A stretch of 61,723 nucleotides of DNA from Acidobacteriota bacterium (GTDB lineage Bacteria > Acidobacteriota > Blastocatellia > RBC074): contig JAHBSF010000028.1 of the NCBI GenBank assembly GCA_019639255.1, forward strand, positions 1 through 61,723, written 5' to 3'. Under the pieces are notes generated by a model. It had not been told where the DNA came from. It saw only the letters and a list, made by a program, of their open reading frames with translations, and did not search any database. Both the position numbers and the translations under genes were made by a program. Shown here piece after piece: positions 25,352 to 35,817 of the stretch. Numbering within the stretch: the first letter of the stretch is position 1; each line of letters begins with the position of its first letter.

Positions 25352-27574
25352 ATGAAACGCGAAGACTGGGTGAGTCTCAGGCCGAACGGCATAGGGCAGA
25401 TCAAGCCGAATCACTATCTCGATATGGCGCGCATCATCTGGCGCAATCGCGACCAACTGCCCTACGCCTGGCGGATACTGACGCGCGGCGTCTGCGACGG
25501 CTGCGCGCTCGGTACCGCCGGCCTGCACGATTTCACTATGGACGGCGTCCATCTCTGCATGGTCCGGCTCGAACTGCTGCGGCTCAATACCGCGCCCGCA
25601 CTCGATATCCGCGCGCTCGATGACGCAGAAAAACTCGGCCGCCTGTCCTCCGCCGAATTGCGCGAAATGGGCCGGCTGCCCTTCCCTATGCTGCGCCGCC
25701 GCGGCGAGCGCGGCTTTACACGTATTTCGTGGGACGAGGCCATAGATCTTGCGGGTAGTACGGCCGCAAAGACCGATCCGCAGCGTATGGCCTTTTATAT
25801 GACCTCGCGCGGACTCACCAACGAAGCGTATTACGTGGCTCAGAAGGCGGCGCGATTTCTCGGCGCAAACAACATCGACAACTCGGCGCGCATATGCCAC
25901 GCGCCCTCGACCGTCGCCTTGAGGGCCTCCATAGGCGCATCGGCTTCCACCTGCTCCTACAAGGACTGGATCGGATCCGATTTGCTGGTTTTTTTCGGCA
26001 GCAACACGCCGAACAACCAGCCCGTCACTACGAAATACATTTATTATGCGCGGCAACAGGGAACGCGCGTCGCCGTAGTCAATCCTTACCGCGAACCGGG
26101 GCTTGAACGTTACTGGATTCCCTCGGTGGCTGAAAGCGCGCTTTTCGGAACAAAACTCGCCGATGAATTCTATCAGGTGCACATAGGCGGCGACCGCGCA
26201 TTCATCGCCGGAGCGATCAGGCATCTCGTAGAGCAGGGCTGGATCAATGATGATTTCATAAGCGAATACACAAGCGGATTTGATGAACTGAAGACCCGGC
26301 TCCTCGGCTATTCGTGGGAGCTTCTCGAAGCGGCCGCCGGAACGACGCGCGAGGATATGCTGCGTTTTGCGCGCGTGCTCGCCGGGGCGCGCAATGCGGT
26401 TTTCGTATGGTCGATGGGGATCACGCAGCATCGCGACGGCGTAGCGAACGTGCGCGCGATTGTGGATCTTGCGCTCGCCCGCGGTTATATAGGCCGGCCG
26501 AAATGCGGATTGATGCCGATTCGTGGGCATTCGGGCGTGCAGGGAGGCGCAGAGGTTGGAGCCGTGCCAAATCAGTTTCCGGGCGGAGTCGCGGTGGATG
26601 AAGCGGGCGCCGCGCATATGCGCCGGTTGTGGGGCTTCGATGTTCCGGCAAAGCGCGGATTGAACGCAGTAGAGATGATCGATGCGGCGGAGGCGGGCTG
26701 TATAGACTGGTTTTATCAAAGCGGCGGGAATTTTCTGGAGACGCTGCCCGAGCCGGATTTTGTGCGCAGGGCGGTCGAGCGGATTCCCGTAAGGATTCAT
26801 CAGGACATAGTGCTGAGTCCGCAGATGATGATCGAACCGCGCGAGGCGGCGCTGCTGCTTCCGGCCGCTACGCGTTATGAAACTCGCGGCGGAGGAACCG
26901 AAACGACTACGGAACGCAGGATACTCTTCAGCCCCGAAATCCCGGGCCGCAGAATCGGCGAAGCGCGCGCGGAGTGGGAAATCCCGATGCTGATTGCAGA
27001 ACGCGCGCGGCCCGGCGATTCGCATCTGATCCATTTCGATGACGGAGCGGCGATACGGCGCGAAATCGCGCGCGTAATTCCGGCATACGCCGGAATCGAG
27101 AATCTCAATAAAACCGGGGATCAGGTCCAATGGGGCGGCGAGCGATTGTGCGAAGAACCAGGACCCGGCGCCCGCCCATCGTTCAAAACGATTGACGGAC
27201 GGGCGCATTTTTCGGTAATCGATGTAGCCGCGCCCGAAAGCGACGGCAGGTTGAGGCTGACTACGCGGCGCGGCAAACAGTTCAACAGCATGGTGCAGGC
27301 CCTGCGCGATCCGCTTACCGGAGCCTCGCGCGAGGATGTTTTTATCAGCGCCGAAGACGCCGCGCGCCTGGGAATCAAGGACGGCGACGCAGTGCGCGTT
27401 CGCAATGAAACCGGCGAAATGCGCGGGCGGTGCAGGGTGGCGAAAATGGCGCCGGGCAACGTAGAGGTTCACTGGCCCGAGGGGAATGTGCTTATAAGGC
27501 GCGGCGTATGCGATCCCGATTGCGGGATACCGGATTACAACGCAACCGTCTACATCGAAGCGGAAAAGAGATGA
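25352..27574 (+). CDS. molybdopterin oxidoreductase, FdhF/YdeP family
   Basis: 740 residues from ATG 25352; the longer frame would translate repeat B1 and is unlikely. The N-terminus has only one Cys pair (GVCDGCALG near 47), as in YdeP-like proteins, in place of the full four-Cys iron-sulphur site of formate dehydrogenases. [13 protein letters not shown] near 130, [11 protein letters not shown] near 190 (candidate Mo-ligating Cys), [24 protein letters not shown] and the C-terminal [12 protein letters not shown] / [15 protein letters not shown] (molydopterin-binding) blocks follow. The substrate is unknown. The TGA stop comes from repeat A10. Confidence 0.85.
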   Translation: MKREDWVSLRPNGIGQIKPNHYLDMARIIWRNRDQLPYAWRILTRGVCDGCALGTAGLHDFTMDGVHLCMVRLELLRLNTAPALDIRALDDAEKLGRLSSAELREMGRLPFPMLRRRGERGFTRISWDEAIDLAGSTAAKTDPQRMAFYMTSRGLTNEAYYVAQKAARFLGANNIDNSARICHAPSTVALRASIGASASTCSYKDWIGSDLLVFFGSNTPNNQPVTTKYIYYARQQGTRVAVVNPYREPGLERYWIPSVAESALFGTKLADEFYQVHIGGDRAFIAGAIRHLVEQGWINDDFISEYTSGFDELKTRLLGYSWELLEAAAGTTREDMLRFARVLAGARNAVFVWSMGITQHRDGVANVRAIVDLALARGYIGRPKCGLMPIRGHSGVQGGAEVGAVPNQFPGGVAVDEAGAAHMRRLWGFDVPAKRGLNAVEMIDAAEAGCIDWFYQSGGNFLETLPEPDFVRRAVERIPVRIHQDIVLSPQMMIEPREAALLLPAATRYETRGGGTETTTERRILFSPEIPGRRIGEARAEWEIPMLIAERARPGDSHLIHFDDGAAIRREIARVIPAYAGIENLNKTGDQVQWGGERLCEEPGPGARPSFKTIDGRAHFSVIDVAAPESDGRLRLTTRRGKQFNSMVQALRDPLTGASREDVFISAEDAARLGIKDGDAVRVRNETGEMRGRCRVAKMAPGNVEVHWPEGNVLIRRGVCDPDCGIPDYNATVYIEAEKR

Positions 27575-27650
27575 CGGAACAAACGGAAATGTACGGAACA
27601 AACTGAAAAAGTGTACGGAACAAACGGAAGGGAAGATAACTGAAAGGAAA
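27571..27650 (+). repeat. family A left arms in direct tandem, copy A10
   Basis: ACGGAACAAACGGAAATG, ACGGAACAAACTGAAAAA and ACGGAACAAACGGAAGGG follow one another as three direct units, with no right arm. The first supplies the TGA stop of the YdeP-like gene. The structure looks like expansion of the left arm. Confidence 0.7.
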
Positions 27651-27657
27651 ATAGGGG

Positions 27658-29274
27658 ATGTCAAAAATCCGGGCGTTGATCGCCTTCGCCGCAATCATCG
27701 GCGCACTGATCGTTTCGCAATCTTTGCAATGGGCCGCGCCTCAGGCTTCGCGCGCCCGCCTGATCATCGTGTTTGTGGTCGACGGGTTGCGGCCCGATTC
27801 GATCAACGCCGAAGTCACGCCGACAATCGACCGGCTGCGGCGCGAGGGCGTGCATTACATAAACGCTCACTCGGTCTTCCCTACCGTCACGCGCGTCAAC
27901 GCCGCCGCAATTTCTACGGGCGCCTATCCGGGAAGAAACGGCCTGGTCAGCAACTCCATGTTTTACGCCGGCGTGTATCCGAACCGCGCCTTCAATACCG
28001 GAGATTATCGCGAACTGCTGAAGCTTGCCGCATCGAGCGGCGAGAGGTTGCTCTTTACACGCAGCCTCGGCGAGCGATTGACCCAACGGGGCATCGGTTT
28101 CGCCGCCGTCAGTTCCGGTTCTACGGGCAACGCGCTGCTGCTCAATCATCGCGCCCCGAAAGGAATCGGGATACTGGTCAACGGACATTTCGAGCCGGGC
28201 AGGCGCGTGGCGTTTCCTGACCGGGTCAACTCGGAGATGCTCTCGAGATTCGGCCCGGCGCCCGCCGCGGAATCGAGCGCGCTTGTAGACTGGACCGGCG
28301 CGGCGCTGCGCGACTACATACTGCCCGAACATCGCCCCACCGTAGTCATCGACTGGCTGACCGAACCCGACGGCGCGCAGCACCGCTACGGCGTGGATTC
28401 CCCCGAAGCCCGCCGCGCGCTCGCCAACAGCGACCGCAACATAGGATTGACGCTCGCAAAAGCCGCCGAACTCGGACTGGGCGACGCGCTGGATGTTTTT
28501 GTTTTGTCGGATCACGGCTTCAGCCTGCACGATTACGGCGTCAATGTAGCGGAGGCGCTCATCGGCGCCGGGCTTAAATCGGCTGCGGATTCGGACGATG
28601 TAGTCATCGCCTCGAACGGTCAGTCGGTGCTGCTTCACGTGAAGAATCGGGATCGCGCGCAGATCGCAAAGATCGTGCGGTTTCTGCACGCGCAATCGTG
28701 GGCCGATGTTGTTTTTACATCTGCGGGAAGGAAGGGAACCGGCGCGGCCGTCGATCCGCTCGGATGGTGCAGGGGAACATTTTCGCTCGAACTCATTCAC
28801 GAAGCGAACGGTGAACGCGGGCCGGACATTCTTTTCACTCTGCCGTGGAGTTCGGGATTGAACCAGCCGGGCGTCGCCGGAACTCATTACACCACGACGA
28901 GCGGCGCTACGGGGCCGATGACCGGCGCGGCGAGCGGCCACGGCGGGATGAGCCCGTGGTCGGTGCGAAATACGATCATCGCCTGGGGCGCGCATTTCAG
29001 ACGCTCGACGGCCGTGCGCGTTCCGGCGAGCAATGTAGACATTGCGCCGACGATTCTTGAACTGCTCGGAATAACTGGAATCAGGGGCGCGGACGAGATG
29101 GACGGACGCATACTGCGCGAAGCGTTGCGCGACGGGCCGGACCCGGAGCAGGTCATAGCCGAAACGCGCATACACCGCGCCGCGGCCGGACCCGGCAATG
29201 AATCGCTGCTGCAAACCACTACGGTCGGACGGCAAAGATACATAGACAAAAGCTGGCGCTTGAAGAAGAGATGA
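27658..29274 (+). CDS. secreted alkaline-phosphatase-superfamily phosphodiesterase, second paralogue
   Basis: 538 residues. A signal-peptide-like N-terminus (ALIAFAAIIGALIVSQSLQW) precedes the NPP blocks: IIVFVVDGLRPDSI, HSVFPTVTRVNAAAISTGA (Thr nucleophile), DWLTEPDGAQHRYG (Asp, His), FVLSDHGFSLHD and GAASGHGGMSPW. It is longer than the paralogue at 23223 and lacks the P-S-H after the nucleophile, so specificity may differ. ATG 27658 follows AGGGG. The TGA stop comes from repeat A11. Confidence 0.85.
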   Translation: MSKIRALIAFAAIIGALIVSQSLQWAAPQASRARLIIVFVVDGLRPDSINAEVTPTIDRLRREGVHYINAHSVFPTVTRVNAAAISTGAYPGRNGLVSNSMFYAGVYPNRAFNTGDYRELLKLAASSGERLLFTRSLGERLTQRGIGFAAVSSGSTGNALLLNHRAPKGIGILVNGHFEPGRRVAFPDRVNSEMLSRFGPAPAAESSALVDWTGAALRDYILPEHRPTVVIDWLTEPDGAQHRYGVDSPEARRALANSDRNIGLTLAKAAELGLGDALDVFVLSDHGFSLHDYGVNVAEALIGAGLKSAADSDDVVIASNGQSVLLHVKNRDRAQIAKIVRFLHAQSWADVVFTSAGRKGTGAAVDPLGWCRGTFSLELIHEANGERGPDILFTLPWSSGLNQPGVAGTHYTTTSGATGPMTGAASGHGGMSPWSVRNTIIAWGAHFRRSTAVRVPASNVDIAPTILELLGITGIRGADEMDGRILREALRDGPDPEQVIAETRIHRAAAGPGNESLLQTTTVGRQRYIDKSWRLKKR

Positions 29275-29354
29275 CGGAACAAACGGAATGAAACGAAAAG
29301 AACGGAATCCTTTCGTTTGTTCCGTTTATTTCCGTTTGTTTCGTTATCTCTTCT
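29266..29354. repeat. family A palindrome, copy A11 (short)
   Basis: AAGAGATGACGGAACAAACG opens and TCCGTTTGTTTCGTTATCTC closes, with a very short loop and no GTTGAAT heptamer. It is about 10 bp shorter than most copies. It supplies the stop of the upstream phosphodiesterase. Confidence 0.85.
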
Positions 29355-29376
29355 TCAACCTGGCGGGGAGGACGGG

Positions 29377-30471
29377 ATGAAGGAGATAGGAATCGGTTTT
29401 GTAGGCGCGGGGTTTGCCCGCACGACGCAGGCGCCGGCGTTCAGGGCCTGCGACGGAGCGCGCCTCGCCGCCGTTTGCAGCGGCGCGCCCCCAAGCGCGC
29501 TTCGCTTCGCCGACGAGTTTGCATTGCCGCACGTTTGCGCGAGCGTCGATGAACTGGTCGTGCTGGATGATGTGGATCTGGTGGTCATAAGCGCGCCGCC
29601 GCACATCCATCACGCGGCGACGATGGCGGCGCTCGCCGCGGGCAAACACGTGCTTTGTGAAAAGCCGATGGCGATGAACGCCTTTGAAGCGCGAGAGATG
29701 ACCGAAGCGGCCGCGGCGCGTCCCGGTCAGCTCGCGATCATAGATCACGAACTGCGCTTCAATCCCACGTGGCGGAAGATGAAGTCTTTGGTCGATGATG
29801 GATTTCCCGGCGAGTTGCATCACGTTTCGATGACCATCGCTTCGGGATTTCGCCACTCGGCGCAGCGGCCCTGGAACTGGTGGGCGCAGAAATCCGCGGG
29901 CGGCGGACTGCTCGGCGCTCTCGGCTCGCACGCAATCGACGCGCTGCGCTGGCTGTGCGGCGACATAGAGGCCGTAGTCTCTACCGTAGCGACGATGATT
30001 CCGGCGCGGCTCGATCCGGTCACGGATCGTATGCGCGCGGTGGAAACCGACGATTACTGTTCGTTTTTGCTGCGCTTTGCTCCGCGTCGCGGCCGCGTTG
30101 CGCACGGCGCGGTCACGCTTTCGGCGCTTTATTCAAGCGGAGGAAAAAATCAGTTGACGCTTGTGGGCGAGCGCGGCGTGATCCGTCTGGACGATGATGA
30201 AACGCTGACGGCCGCTTCCGGGTTCAATGCGCCGTTTGAAAATCTCTCGGTCGACGATCCGGCGTGCGACGTTGAAGGAATACCGGGAAATCTGTGGGCG
30301 CGGTCTTTTTATCATCTCGCGGCGGCGACGATCGCGGCGCTGCGCGAAGGGAAGTCAACGGTCGAGGGCGCGGCCGATTTCACCGACGGCCTGCGTTGTC
30401 AGCAGGTAATCGACGCCATTCACCGCGCGCACGAATCGCAAAAGTGGGAGATGACGGAACAAACGAAATAA
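29377..30471 (+). CDS. Gfo/Idh/MocA family dehydrogenase
   Basis: 364 residues from ATG 29377, preceded by GGGGAGG. The Rossmann domain reads [19 protein letters not shown], then [20 protein letters not shown] and [13 protein letters not shown], the family signature with the Lys of E-K-P. The C-terminal sheet domain includes [27 protein letters not shown], where [10 protein letters not shown] carries the usual catalytic His. It probably oxidises a sugar or sugar acid using NAD(P). The last residues (WEMTEQTK, stop TAA) are encoded by repeat A12. Confidence 0.85.
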   Translation: MKEIGIGFVGAGFARTTQAPAFRACDGARLAAVCSGAPPSALRFADEFALPHVCASVDELVVLDDVDLVVISAPPHIHHAATMAALAAGKHVLCEKPMAMNAFEAREMTEAAAARPGQLAIIDHELRFNPTWRKMKSLVDDGFPGELHHVSMTIASGFRHSAQRPWNWWAQKSAGGGLLGALGSHAIDALRWLCGDIEAVVSTVATMIPARLDPVTDRMRAVETDDYCSFLLRFAPRRGRVAHGAVTLSALYSSGGKNQLTLVGERGVIRLDDDETLTAASGFNAPFENLSVDDPACDVEGIPGNLWARSFYHLAAATIAALREGKSTVEGAADFTDGLRCQQVIDAIHRAHESQKWEMTEQTK

Positions 30472-30541
30472 GACGAAAATTACGGAAATATTCAACTTTT
30501 CTGTTCTTTTCGTTTCATTTCGTTTGTTCCGTCATCTCTGG
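30447..30541. repeat. family A palindrome, copy A12
   Basis: GGGAGATGACGGAACAAACG opens, ATATTCAACTTT is the loop, and CGTTTGTTCCGTCATCTCTG closes. Left and right outer edges both use the ATGAC/GTCAT variant rather than ATAAC/GTTAT, another case where the arms match each other. It encodes the last residues and stop of the dehydrogenase and abuts the ribosome site of the next gene. Confidence 0.85.
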
Positions 30542-30551
30542 GAGGTATGCC

Positions 30552-32828
30552 ATGAAACCGAACTGGAAATCATCCCTGTGTCTGGGGCTTCTGCTCTTTC
30601 CCGCCGCCGTGTTCGCGCAGGGAACGATGGAGGATTACGAACGCGCGGCGGCCCTGAGGGAGCGTTTCCAGGGGCTTGTCGTAAACGCGCCAGAGAGCGC
30701 CAACTGGATCGGGAAGTCATCGCGTTTCTGGTACCGAAAAGCGGTCAGGGGCGGCAACGAATACATGCTCGTAGATGCCGCTACGCTCGCCAAAAGACCG
30801 GCTTTCGATCACGAGCGGCTTGCCGTATCGCTTTCTTCTGCAGCCGGAGCGGAGTATTCGGCGCTGAAGCTGCCGTTTAACAGCATCGGATTTGTCGATG
30901 AAGAGCGCGCGCTGGAATTCGTCATCGCCGAAGACAGATGGCGCTGCGAGCTTGAGAATTACGCGTGCAAAAAACTCGGCCCCGCGCAGTTGCAGCGCCG
31001 AGGCGCGAGCGGCGGATTGCCGGGACCGCGCTACAACTTCCCGTCCGAGCCGCGCCCGTCTCCCGACGGAAAATGGGAAGCGATCATCAACAATTTCAAC
31101 GTTCACGTTCGCGCCAAAGGCAAACGCGAGTCGGTTGCGTTGACCGCAGACGGTTCGGAGGGGAATTACTACGCGCTTGCCTCGCTCGCCTGGTCGCCCG
31201 ATTCAAAAATGATCGCGGTTTACCGCGTGCGTCCCGGATACCAGCGCCGGATTCATTTCATCGAATCCTCGCCCGAAGACCAGCTTCAGCCCAAATACTC
31301 CTCGCTCGAATACGCCAAACCGGGCGATGTGCTCGACCACCCGCAGCCCGTGCTTATCGATGTAACTGCGCGAAAGCAGACCGTCATCGACAATGCGCTT
31401 TTCCCGAATCCGTATCAGATGTCGCGCCCCGAGTGGCGCAGGGATTCGAGGGCGTTCAGCTTCGAATACAACCAGCGCGGCCATCAGGTCTACAGAATAA
31501 TTGAAGTCGATGCCGCTATGGGCCGTCCGCGCGCCGTCGTCAGCGAGGAGCCGAAGACATTCTTTCATTATTCGGGCAAGCGGTATCGCTACGACATCGA
31601 CGACGGGCGCGAAGTAATCTGGATGTCGGAGCGCGACGGCTGGAATCACCTTTATCTTTACGACGGCGCGACGGGCAGGGTCAAAAACCGGATCACGACG
31701 GGCGACTGGGTAGTGCGCGGCGTGGATAAAGTCGATGAAGCGAAACGACAGATATGGTTTCAGGCAAGCGGGATGCATCCGGGCAAAGACCCGTATTTCG
31801 TGCATTATTACCGCATCAATTTCGACGGCGCGGGATTTACCGCCCTGACCGAAGCGGACGCAAATCATCAGGTCGCTTTTTCGTCGGATATGAACTGGTA
31901 TGTGGATACGTGGTCGCGCGTAGATCAGCCGCCCGTTTCGGAACTGCGGCGAATGTCGGACAAACGTGTGATGCTTGAAGTCGAACGCGCGGAGATTGGA
32001 GAGCTTTTGAAGGCGGGATGGCGCGCGCCCGAAGTCTTCACTTCTACGGCGAGAGACGGCAAGACCGATATATGGGGCGTCATCATACGGCCGTCGAATT
32101 TCGATCCGCTGAAAAAATATCCCGTCATCGAATACATTTACGCCGGCCCGCACAGTTCTTTTGCGCCGAAATCCTTCGGCGCGTGGCATCCTATGCGGTC
32201 GATGGCCGAGATCGGTTTCATCGTGGTGCAGATCGACGGCATGGGCACGTCGAACCGGTCGAAGGCGTTTCACGATGTGGCGTGGAAGAACCTGGGCGAT
32301 GCGGGTTTTCCGGACCGTATTCTGTGGCACAGGGCGGCGGCGGCGAAGTATCCGTGGTACGACATCACGCGCGTGGGCATTTACGGCAACTCGGCGGGCG
32401 GGCAGAACTCGCTCGGCGGGATGCTGTTTCATCCCGAGTTTTACAAGGCGTGCGTATCTTCGTGCGGCTGCCACGACAACCGCATGGACAAGATATGGTG
32501 GAACGAGCAGTGGATGGGCTGGCCGTTGGGGCCGCATTACGCCGAAGCGTCGAACGTGGAAAACGCGCATCGCTTGCAGGGCGCGCTGCTGCTGGTAGTG
32601 GGGGAGATGGACAGCAACGTAGATCCGGCGTCCACGCTTCAGGTAGTCGATGCGCTGATAAAGGCGAACAAGATGTTTGATCTGCTGGTGATTCCGGGGG
32701 GCGGGCACGGCCCCGGAGGAGCTTACGGCGAGCGCAAGCGCAACGACTTTTTCGTTCGCCACCTGCTTGGCGTAGAGGCGCCGGACTGGAACCGAAAGAA
32801 CAGCAAGCCTTCGACTGCGGGCAACTGA
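30552..32828 (+). CDS. secreted S9-family prolyl-oligopeptidase-like peptidase (DPP IV type)
   Basis: 758 residues. GGGAGGTATGCC before ATG 30552 is a good ribosome site. Residues 1-23 ([15 protein letters not shown]) are a signal peptide. The N-terminal beta-propeller (about 60-480) contains [14 protein letters not shown] and [17 protein letters not shown]. The catalytic domain has [16 protein letters not shown] (Ser), [13 protein letters not shown] (Asp) and [11 protein letters not shown] (His). It should cleave dipeptides or oligopeptides in the periplasm. It belongs to no obvious operon. Confidence 0.88.
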   Translation: MKPNWKSSLCLGLLLFPAAVFAQGTMEDYERAAALRERFQGLVVNAPESANWIGKSSRFWYRKAVRGGNEYMLVDAATLAKRPAFDHERLAVSLSSAAGAEYSALKLPFNSIGFVDEERALEFVIAEDRWRCELENYACKKLGPAQLQRRGASGGLPGPRYNFPSEPRPSPDGKWEAIINNFNVHVRAKGKRESVALTADGSEGNYYALASLAWSPDSKMIAVYRVRPGYQRRIHFIESSPEDQLQPKYSSLEYAKPGDVLDHPQPVLIDVTARKQTVIDNALFPNPYQMSRPEWRRDSRAFSFEYNQRGHQVYRIIEVDAAMGRPRAVVSEEPKTFFHYSGKRYRYDIDDGREVIWMSERDGWNHLYLYDGATGRVKNRITTGDWVVRGVDKVDEAKRQIWFQASGMHPGKDPYFVHYYRINFDGAGFTALTEADANHQVAFSSDMNWYVDTWSRVDQPPVSELRRMSDKRVMLEVERAEIGELLKAGWRAPEVFTSTARDGKTDIWGVIIRPSNFDPLKKYPVIEYIYAGPHSSFAPKSFGAWHPMRSMAEIGFIVVQIDGMGTSNRSKAFHDVAWKNLGDAGFPDRILWHRAAAAKYPWYDITRVGIYGNSAGGQNSLGGMLFHPEFYKACVSSCGCHDNRMDKIWWNEQWMGWPLGPHYAEASNVENAHRLQGALLLVVGEMDSNVDPASTLQVVDALIKANKMFDLLVIPGGGHGPGGAYGERKRNDFFVRHLLGVEAPDWNRKNSKPSTAGN

Positions 32829-32877
32829 AATTATTCGAGGACAGGATCGTCAAACAGATCGCAAACGACGCACTGAA

Positions 32878-33015
32878 AGAAGAGAGATGACGCAACATTC
32901 GAAATGATACGAAAATTACGGAACAGTTGAATATTTCCGTTTGCTCCGTCTTATTTCGTCTGTTCCGTTATCTCTCTTTCCGTCTCACGCTTTGTACCAA
33001 TCTGGATCGATTTAC
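32878..33015. repeat. family A palindrome, copy A13, with 3' tail
   Basis: AGAAGAGAGATGACGCAACA opens, AGTTGAATA is the loop, and TGTTCCGTTATCTCTCTTTC closes near 32981. The tail CCGTCTCACGCTTTGTACC and AATCTGGATCGATTTA runs to 33015, into the stop region of the convergent SDR gene. Copies A16 and A17 share this tail. Confidence 0.85.
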
Positions 33016-33755
33016 ATCACATAGCCGCCGTCGATATTGAAACTCGCGCCGGTGATGAATGCCGATTCGGGGCCGGCGAGATAGGAAACAAACGCTGCGA
33101 TTTCCTCGCTTCGACCGAAACGCCCAAGCGCCAGATGCCTCTTCATCTCCTCGGCGAAGGGGCCGCTCGCCGGGTTCATATCGGTTTCCACGGGGCCGGG
33201 CTGAATGTTGTTGACCGTGATTGCCCGCGGCCCAAGGTCGCGCGCGAGACCGCGCGTCAACCCCGCAACCGCGGCTTTGGTCATTGCGTATACGCTGCCG
33301 CCCGGGAAATGAATGCGATCGGCGTTGACGCTCCCGATAGTGATAATGCGCCCTCCCTCGCCGAGATGGCGCACCGCCTCCTGCGCCGCGACGAATACGG
33401 CGCGCACGTTTACCGCTACCATGCGGTCGAAATCCTCGATCCGGAATTCTTCCGGCGAGCCCACCATCGCTATGCCCGCGTTGTTGACCAGGATGTCGAG
33501 ACGCCCGAAGATCCGAGCAGTCTCCGCAACCGCGCTCCTTACGGCTTCCGCATCGCCGCCGTCGGCCCGTATCGCCGTCGCCCGGCCGCCCGCAGCCTCT
33601 ATTGCGCGCACCACTTCAGCCGCCTTCTCCGGCGAACTCGTGTAAGTAATGGCGACATTTGCCCCGTCCGCCGCCAGCCGCATCGCTATCGCCGCACCGA
33701 TTCCGCGCGACCCGCCGGTGACGAGCGCCGCTCTCCCTTCAAGCGCTTTCGACAT
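33012..33755 (-). CDS. short-chain dehydrogenase/reductase
   Basis: 247 residues. The NAD(P) loop is TGGSRGIGAAIA, the structural motif is NNAGIA, and the catalytic residues are Ser in TIGSVNA and Y-A-M-T-K. The C-terminus SYLAGPESAFITGASFNIDGGYVM is typical of classical SDRs related to FabG and quinone or sugar reductases; substrate cannot be told. The start at 33755 follows GGGGATA. It is divergent from a TetR gene with two TGTACC-type operators between them, so it is probably repressed by that regulator. Confidence 0.85.
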   Translation of the reverse strand: MSKALEGRAALVTGGSRGIGAAIAMRLAADGANVAITYTSSPEKAAEVVRAIEAAGGRATAIRADGGDAEAVRSAVAETARIFGRLDILVNNAGIAMVGSPEEFRIEDFDRMVAVNVRAVFVAAQEAVRHLGEGGRIITIGSVNADRIHFPGGSVYAMTKAAVAGLTRGLARDLGPRAITVNNIQPGPVETDMNPASGPFAEEMKRHLALGRFGRSEEIAAFVSYLAGPESAFITGASFNIDGGYVM

Positions 33756-33815
33756 AAAAATATCCCCCTTCTCCGTTCCTGACTGTTATCTTCCCATCGC
33801 TTCCAATATCACTTA

Positions 33816-33831
33816 TGTACCGCTCGGTACA
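33816..33831. promoter_or_regulatory. palindromic operator O1, TetR-type
   Basis: TGTACCGCTCGGTACA is a perfect 7-bp inverted repeat with a 2-bp spacer, in the divergent gap between the SDR and TetR genes, about 60 bases upstream of the SDR start. Confidence 0.6.
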
Positions 33832-33882
33832 AAGCGCTGCAGACATACTGGCAGGGTGGACATCGATCGTCAAGCGAAGTAT

Positions 33883-33898
33883 TGTACCGGTGGGTATG
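33883..33898. promoter_or_regulatory. second operator O2 overlapping the tetR start
   Basis: TGTACCGGTGGGTATG matches O1 in its left half and partly in its right half. It overlaps the ATG of the regulator, consistent with autorepression. O1 and O2 are 67 bp apart (start to start), a little over six helical turns. Confidence 0.5.
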
Positions 33899-34537
33899 AA
33901 AGTAAAAAAGCAAACCGCGCCGATCGGCCGGCCGCGCGCTTTTGACGCCGACAGAGCGCTCGACCGGGCGCTGGAGGTATTCTGGCGGAGGGGCTACGAG
34001 GGGGCATCGCTGTCGGAGTTGACCGAGGCGATGGAGATCAACCGCCCGAGCCTGTACGCGGCGTTCGGCGACAAGGAATCGCTGTTTCGCCGCGTGCTTG
34101 ACCGCTACGCCGGGGGGCCGGCCGGGTACACGCAATCAGCGCTCGATGCACCCACTGCGCGCGCGGCGGTCGAGCGTTTGCTTGAAGGGGCGATCAAACT
34201 TCTGACCGATCCGCATCATCCGCAGGGGTGTCTGCTGGTGCAGGGGGCGTTGACGTGCGGCGAGGGAGCGGGCGCGGTTCGACGGGAACTCGCTGTGCGC
34301 CGCGCTGCGGGCGAGGCGGCGCTGAGAAGGCGGCTGGACAGGGCCAGGCGCGAGGGAGATTTGCCGCGAGATGCGAGACCAGGGGATCTGGCAAGCTTTT
34401 TCGCCGCAGTCATTCACGGCATGGCTGTTGCTGCTGCGGGGGGCGCCGATCGTCGCAAGCTCAAACGCATCGCGCAAACTGCGCTGAGCGTCTGGCCGGA
34501 TGGAAACCGGGAAATGCCCGAGAAATCCCCCAATTGA
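33896..34537 (+). CDS. TetR/AcrR-family transcriptional regulator
   Basis: 213 residues from ATG 33896. The N-terminal helix-turn-helix reads AFDADRALDRALEVFWRRGYEGASLSELTEAMEINRPSLYAAFGDKESLFRRVLDRY, the classical TetR motif. The C-terminal ligand domain is Arg- and Ala-rich, ending with a membrane-free helical part. The frame from 33815 would start inside operator O1 and is not likely. It is divergent to the SDR gene and probably controls both. Confidence 0.88.
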   Translation: MKVKKQTAPIGRPRAFDADRALDRALEVFWRRGYEGASLSELTEAMEINRPSLYAAFGDKESLFRRVLDRYAGGPAGYTQSALDAPTARAAVERLLEGAIKLLTDPHHPQGCLLVQGALTCGEGAGAVRRELAVRRAAGEAALRRRLDRARREGDLPRDARPGDLASFFAAVIHGMAVAAAGGADRRKLKRIAQTALSVWPDGNREMPEKSPN

Positions 34538-34585
34538 CGCTCTCCATCCAAGCCGGACGGCTGTAGATGGTGATTCTCGGTTCAC

Positions 34586-34603
34586 AAGAAGTCAGGACTT
34601 CTT
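34586..34603. promoter_or_regulatory. 8-bp palindrome upstream of the PD-(D/E)XK gene
   Basis: AAGAAGTCAGGACTTCTT is a perfect inverted repeat with a 2-bp spacer, about 50 bases after the TetR stop and 135 bases before the next gene. It may be an operator or part of a terminator; there is no T-run. Confidence 0.35.
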
Positions 34604-34737
34604 ACCAGACCGATATATGCCTCTGGCGATTGGGCCGGAAGTTCTGATTTGCACCCGTGCTCTTTTGATCATCTCAGCTCTGCGCTCTTTGAGGTTCTTG
34701 GCCAGGCTGGCTCTTGGTAAGCCATTCCTGAATCCTT

Positions 34738-35784
34738 ATGGCAAATCAGAGTAAAAATTTGCTTCTCAGTCTGCATCGATGGGCAGTACGCCAGGATGAG
34801 AATTTTACTACCGAAGCTCTGGTGTTCGTGCTGAATCATCTTCTTTTACATGAGCCGAAAGCTGCTCGATCACTCCTCGAACGAATGACTGATGGGTTTT
34901 TGAACGTTGGCGAGTTGGGCATTGACAGGATTCGTATCGCAACCCAGACCACGATTGCCGAAGGAAGGCCGGACATAGAGATCTCCGCCCCAGGGCATCG
35001 GATCTACATCGAGGTAAAGGTCGATGCAGCTCTCGAAGCAACCCAGCTTGAACGTTATCGCCAAGGACTCGCCAGTAGTGGTGTGCCGAATACTCAACTG
35101 ATCTTGCTATCCCGTTACCCGATGTCGGCGACAAACTCGGCGCAGCCCGACCGTACTCTTCGATGGTATCAGGTGAGCGCAATGCTGGAAGATGAGATGC
35201 GTTCACGAGTAAAAAATCCGAAGTCTGGTTATTTGATTCAGCAATTCGTCGAATTCCTACAGGCGAGAAATATGTCGAGCAGGCGAGTGGCGTCAGCAGT
35301 CTCACAAGGGCTTTGGGATTACCTTGATCGAGAGGGCGGGTTGCTGTTTATGAATAAGCGAATACGGCGCCCGGGTGAATTGCTGAAGGATGAAGCTCTT
35401 ATACCGCTCTACAATCTGCTGATAATGATGGGAGAAGCGCTGAAGATGGAAAAAATACAGCCAAAGCTCCAGTTCGATTCAGGCAGACACAACGGCGGGT
35501 GGATTGGCTATAACCTTGAACGAATGCGGTTTTGGCTTTTCGTTTACGTCAGTGATCCCGATACGGTGATTTTTGATACGGGAGGAAGAAGCGTCGTGGA
35601 TCCTGAGCGTTTTGATGGTAAATCCGGTGAATTACTCCAGAAAGAAAGGCTTGTTTGGCGGAATCGGTTGAATCTTGTTGCGCCGGAGATCAAGTTCTAT
35701 TCACAGTCAAGAGAACAGCAAAACCACATCCTTAAGGACTTTGTGCATAGTAGCTATCAGATCGCTCAGTTATTAGTTGCATAG
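34738..35784 (+). CDS. PD-(D/E)XK nuclease superfamily protein, function unknown
   Basis: 348 residues. GRPDIEISAPGHRIYIEVKVDA near residues 77-100 fits the PD...ExK core (Asp, then E-V-K) of the PD-(D/E)XK nuclease fold, followed by QLERYRQGL, which often carries the extra Gln/Tyr of the site. The remainder has no known motif. Base composition is lower in GC than the neighbours, with less Arg/Ala-rich coding, suggesting transfer. No methylase or helicase lies beside it, so restriction, defence or repair roles are all guesses. Confidence 0.6.
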   Translation: MANQSKNLLLSLHRWAVRQDENFTTEALVFVLNHLLLHEPKAARSLLERMTDGFLNVGELGIDRIRIATQTTIAEGRPDIEISAPGHRIYIEVKVDAALEATQLERYRQGLASSGVPNTQLILLSRYPMSATNSAQPDRTLRWYQVSAMLEDEMRSRVKNPKSGYLIQQFVEFLQARNMSSRRVASAVSQGLWDYLDREGGLLFMNKRIRRPGELLKDEALIPLYNLLIMMGEALKMEKIQPKLQFDSGRHNGGWIGYNLERMRFWLFVYVSDPDTVIFDTGGRSVVDPERFDGKSGELLQKERLVWRNRLNLVAPEIKFYSQSREQQNHILKDFVHSSYQIAQLLVA

Positions 35785-35817
35785 GGAGGCATTCAGGTAT
35801 TTTCAAAGTTCATGACA

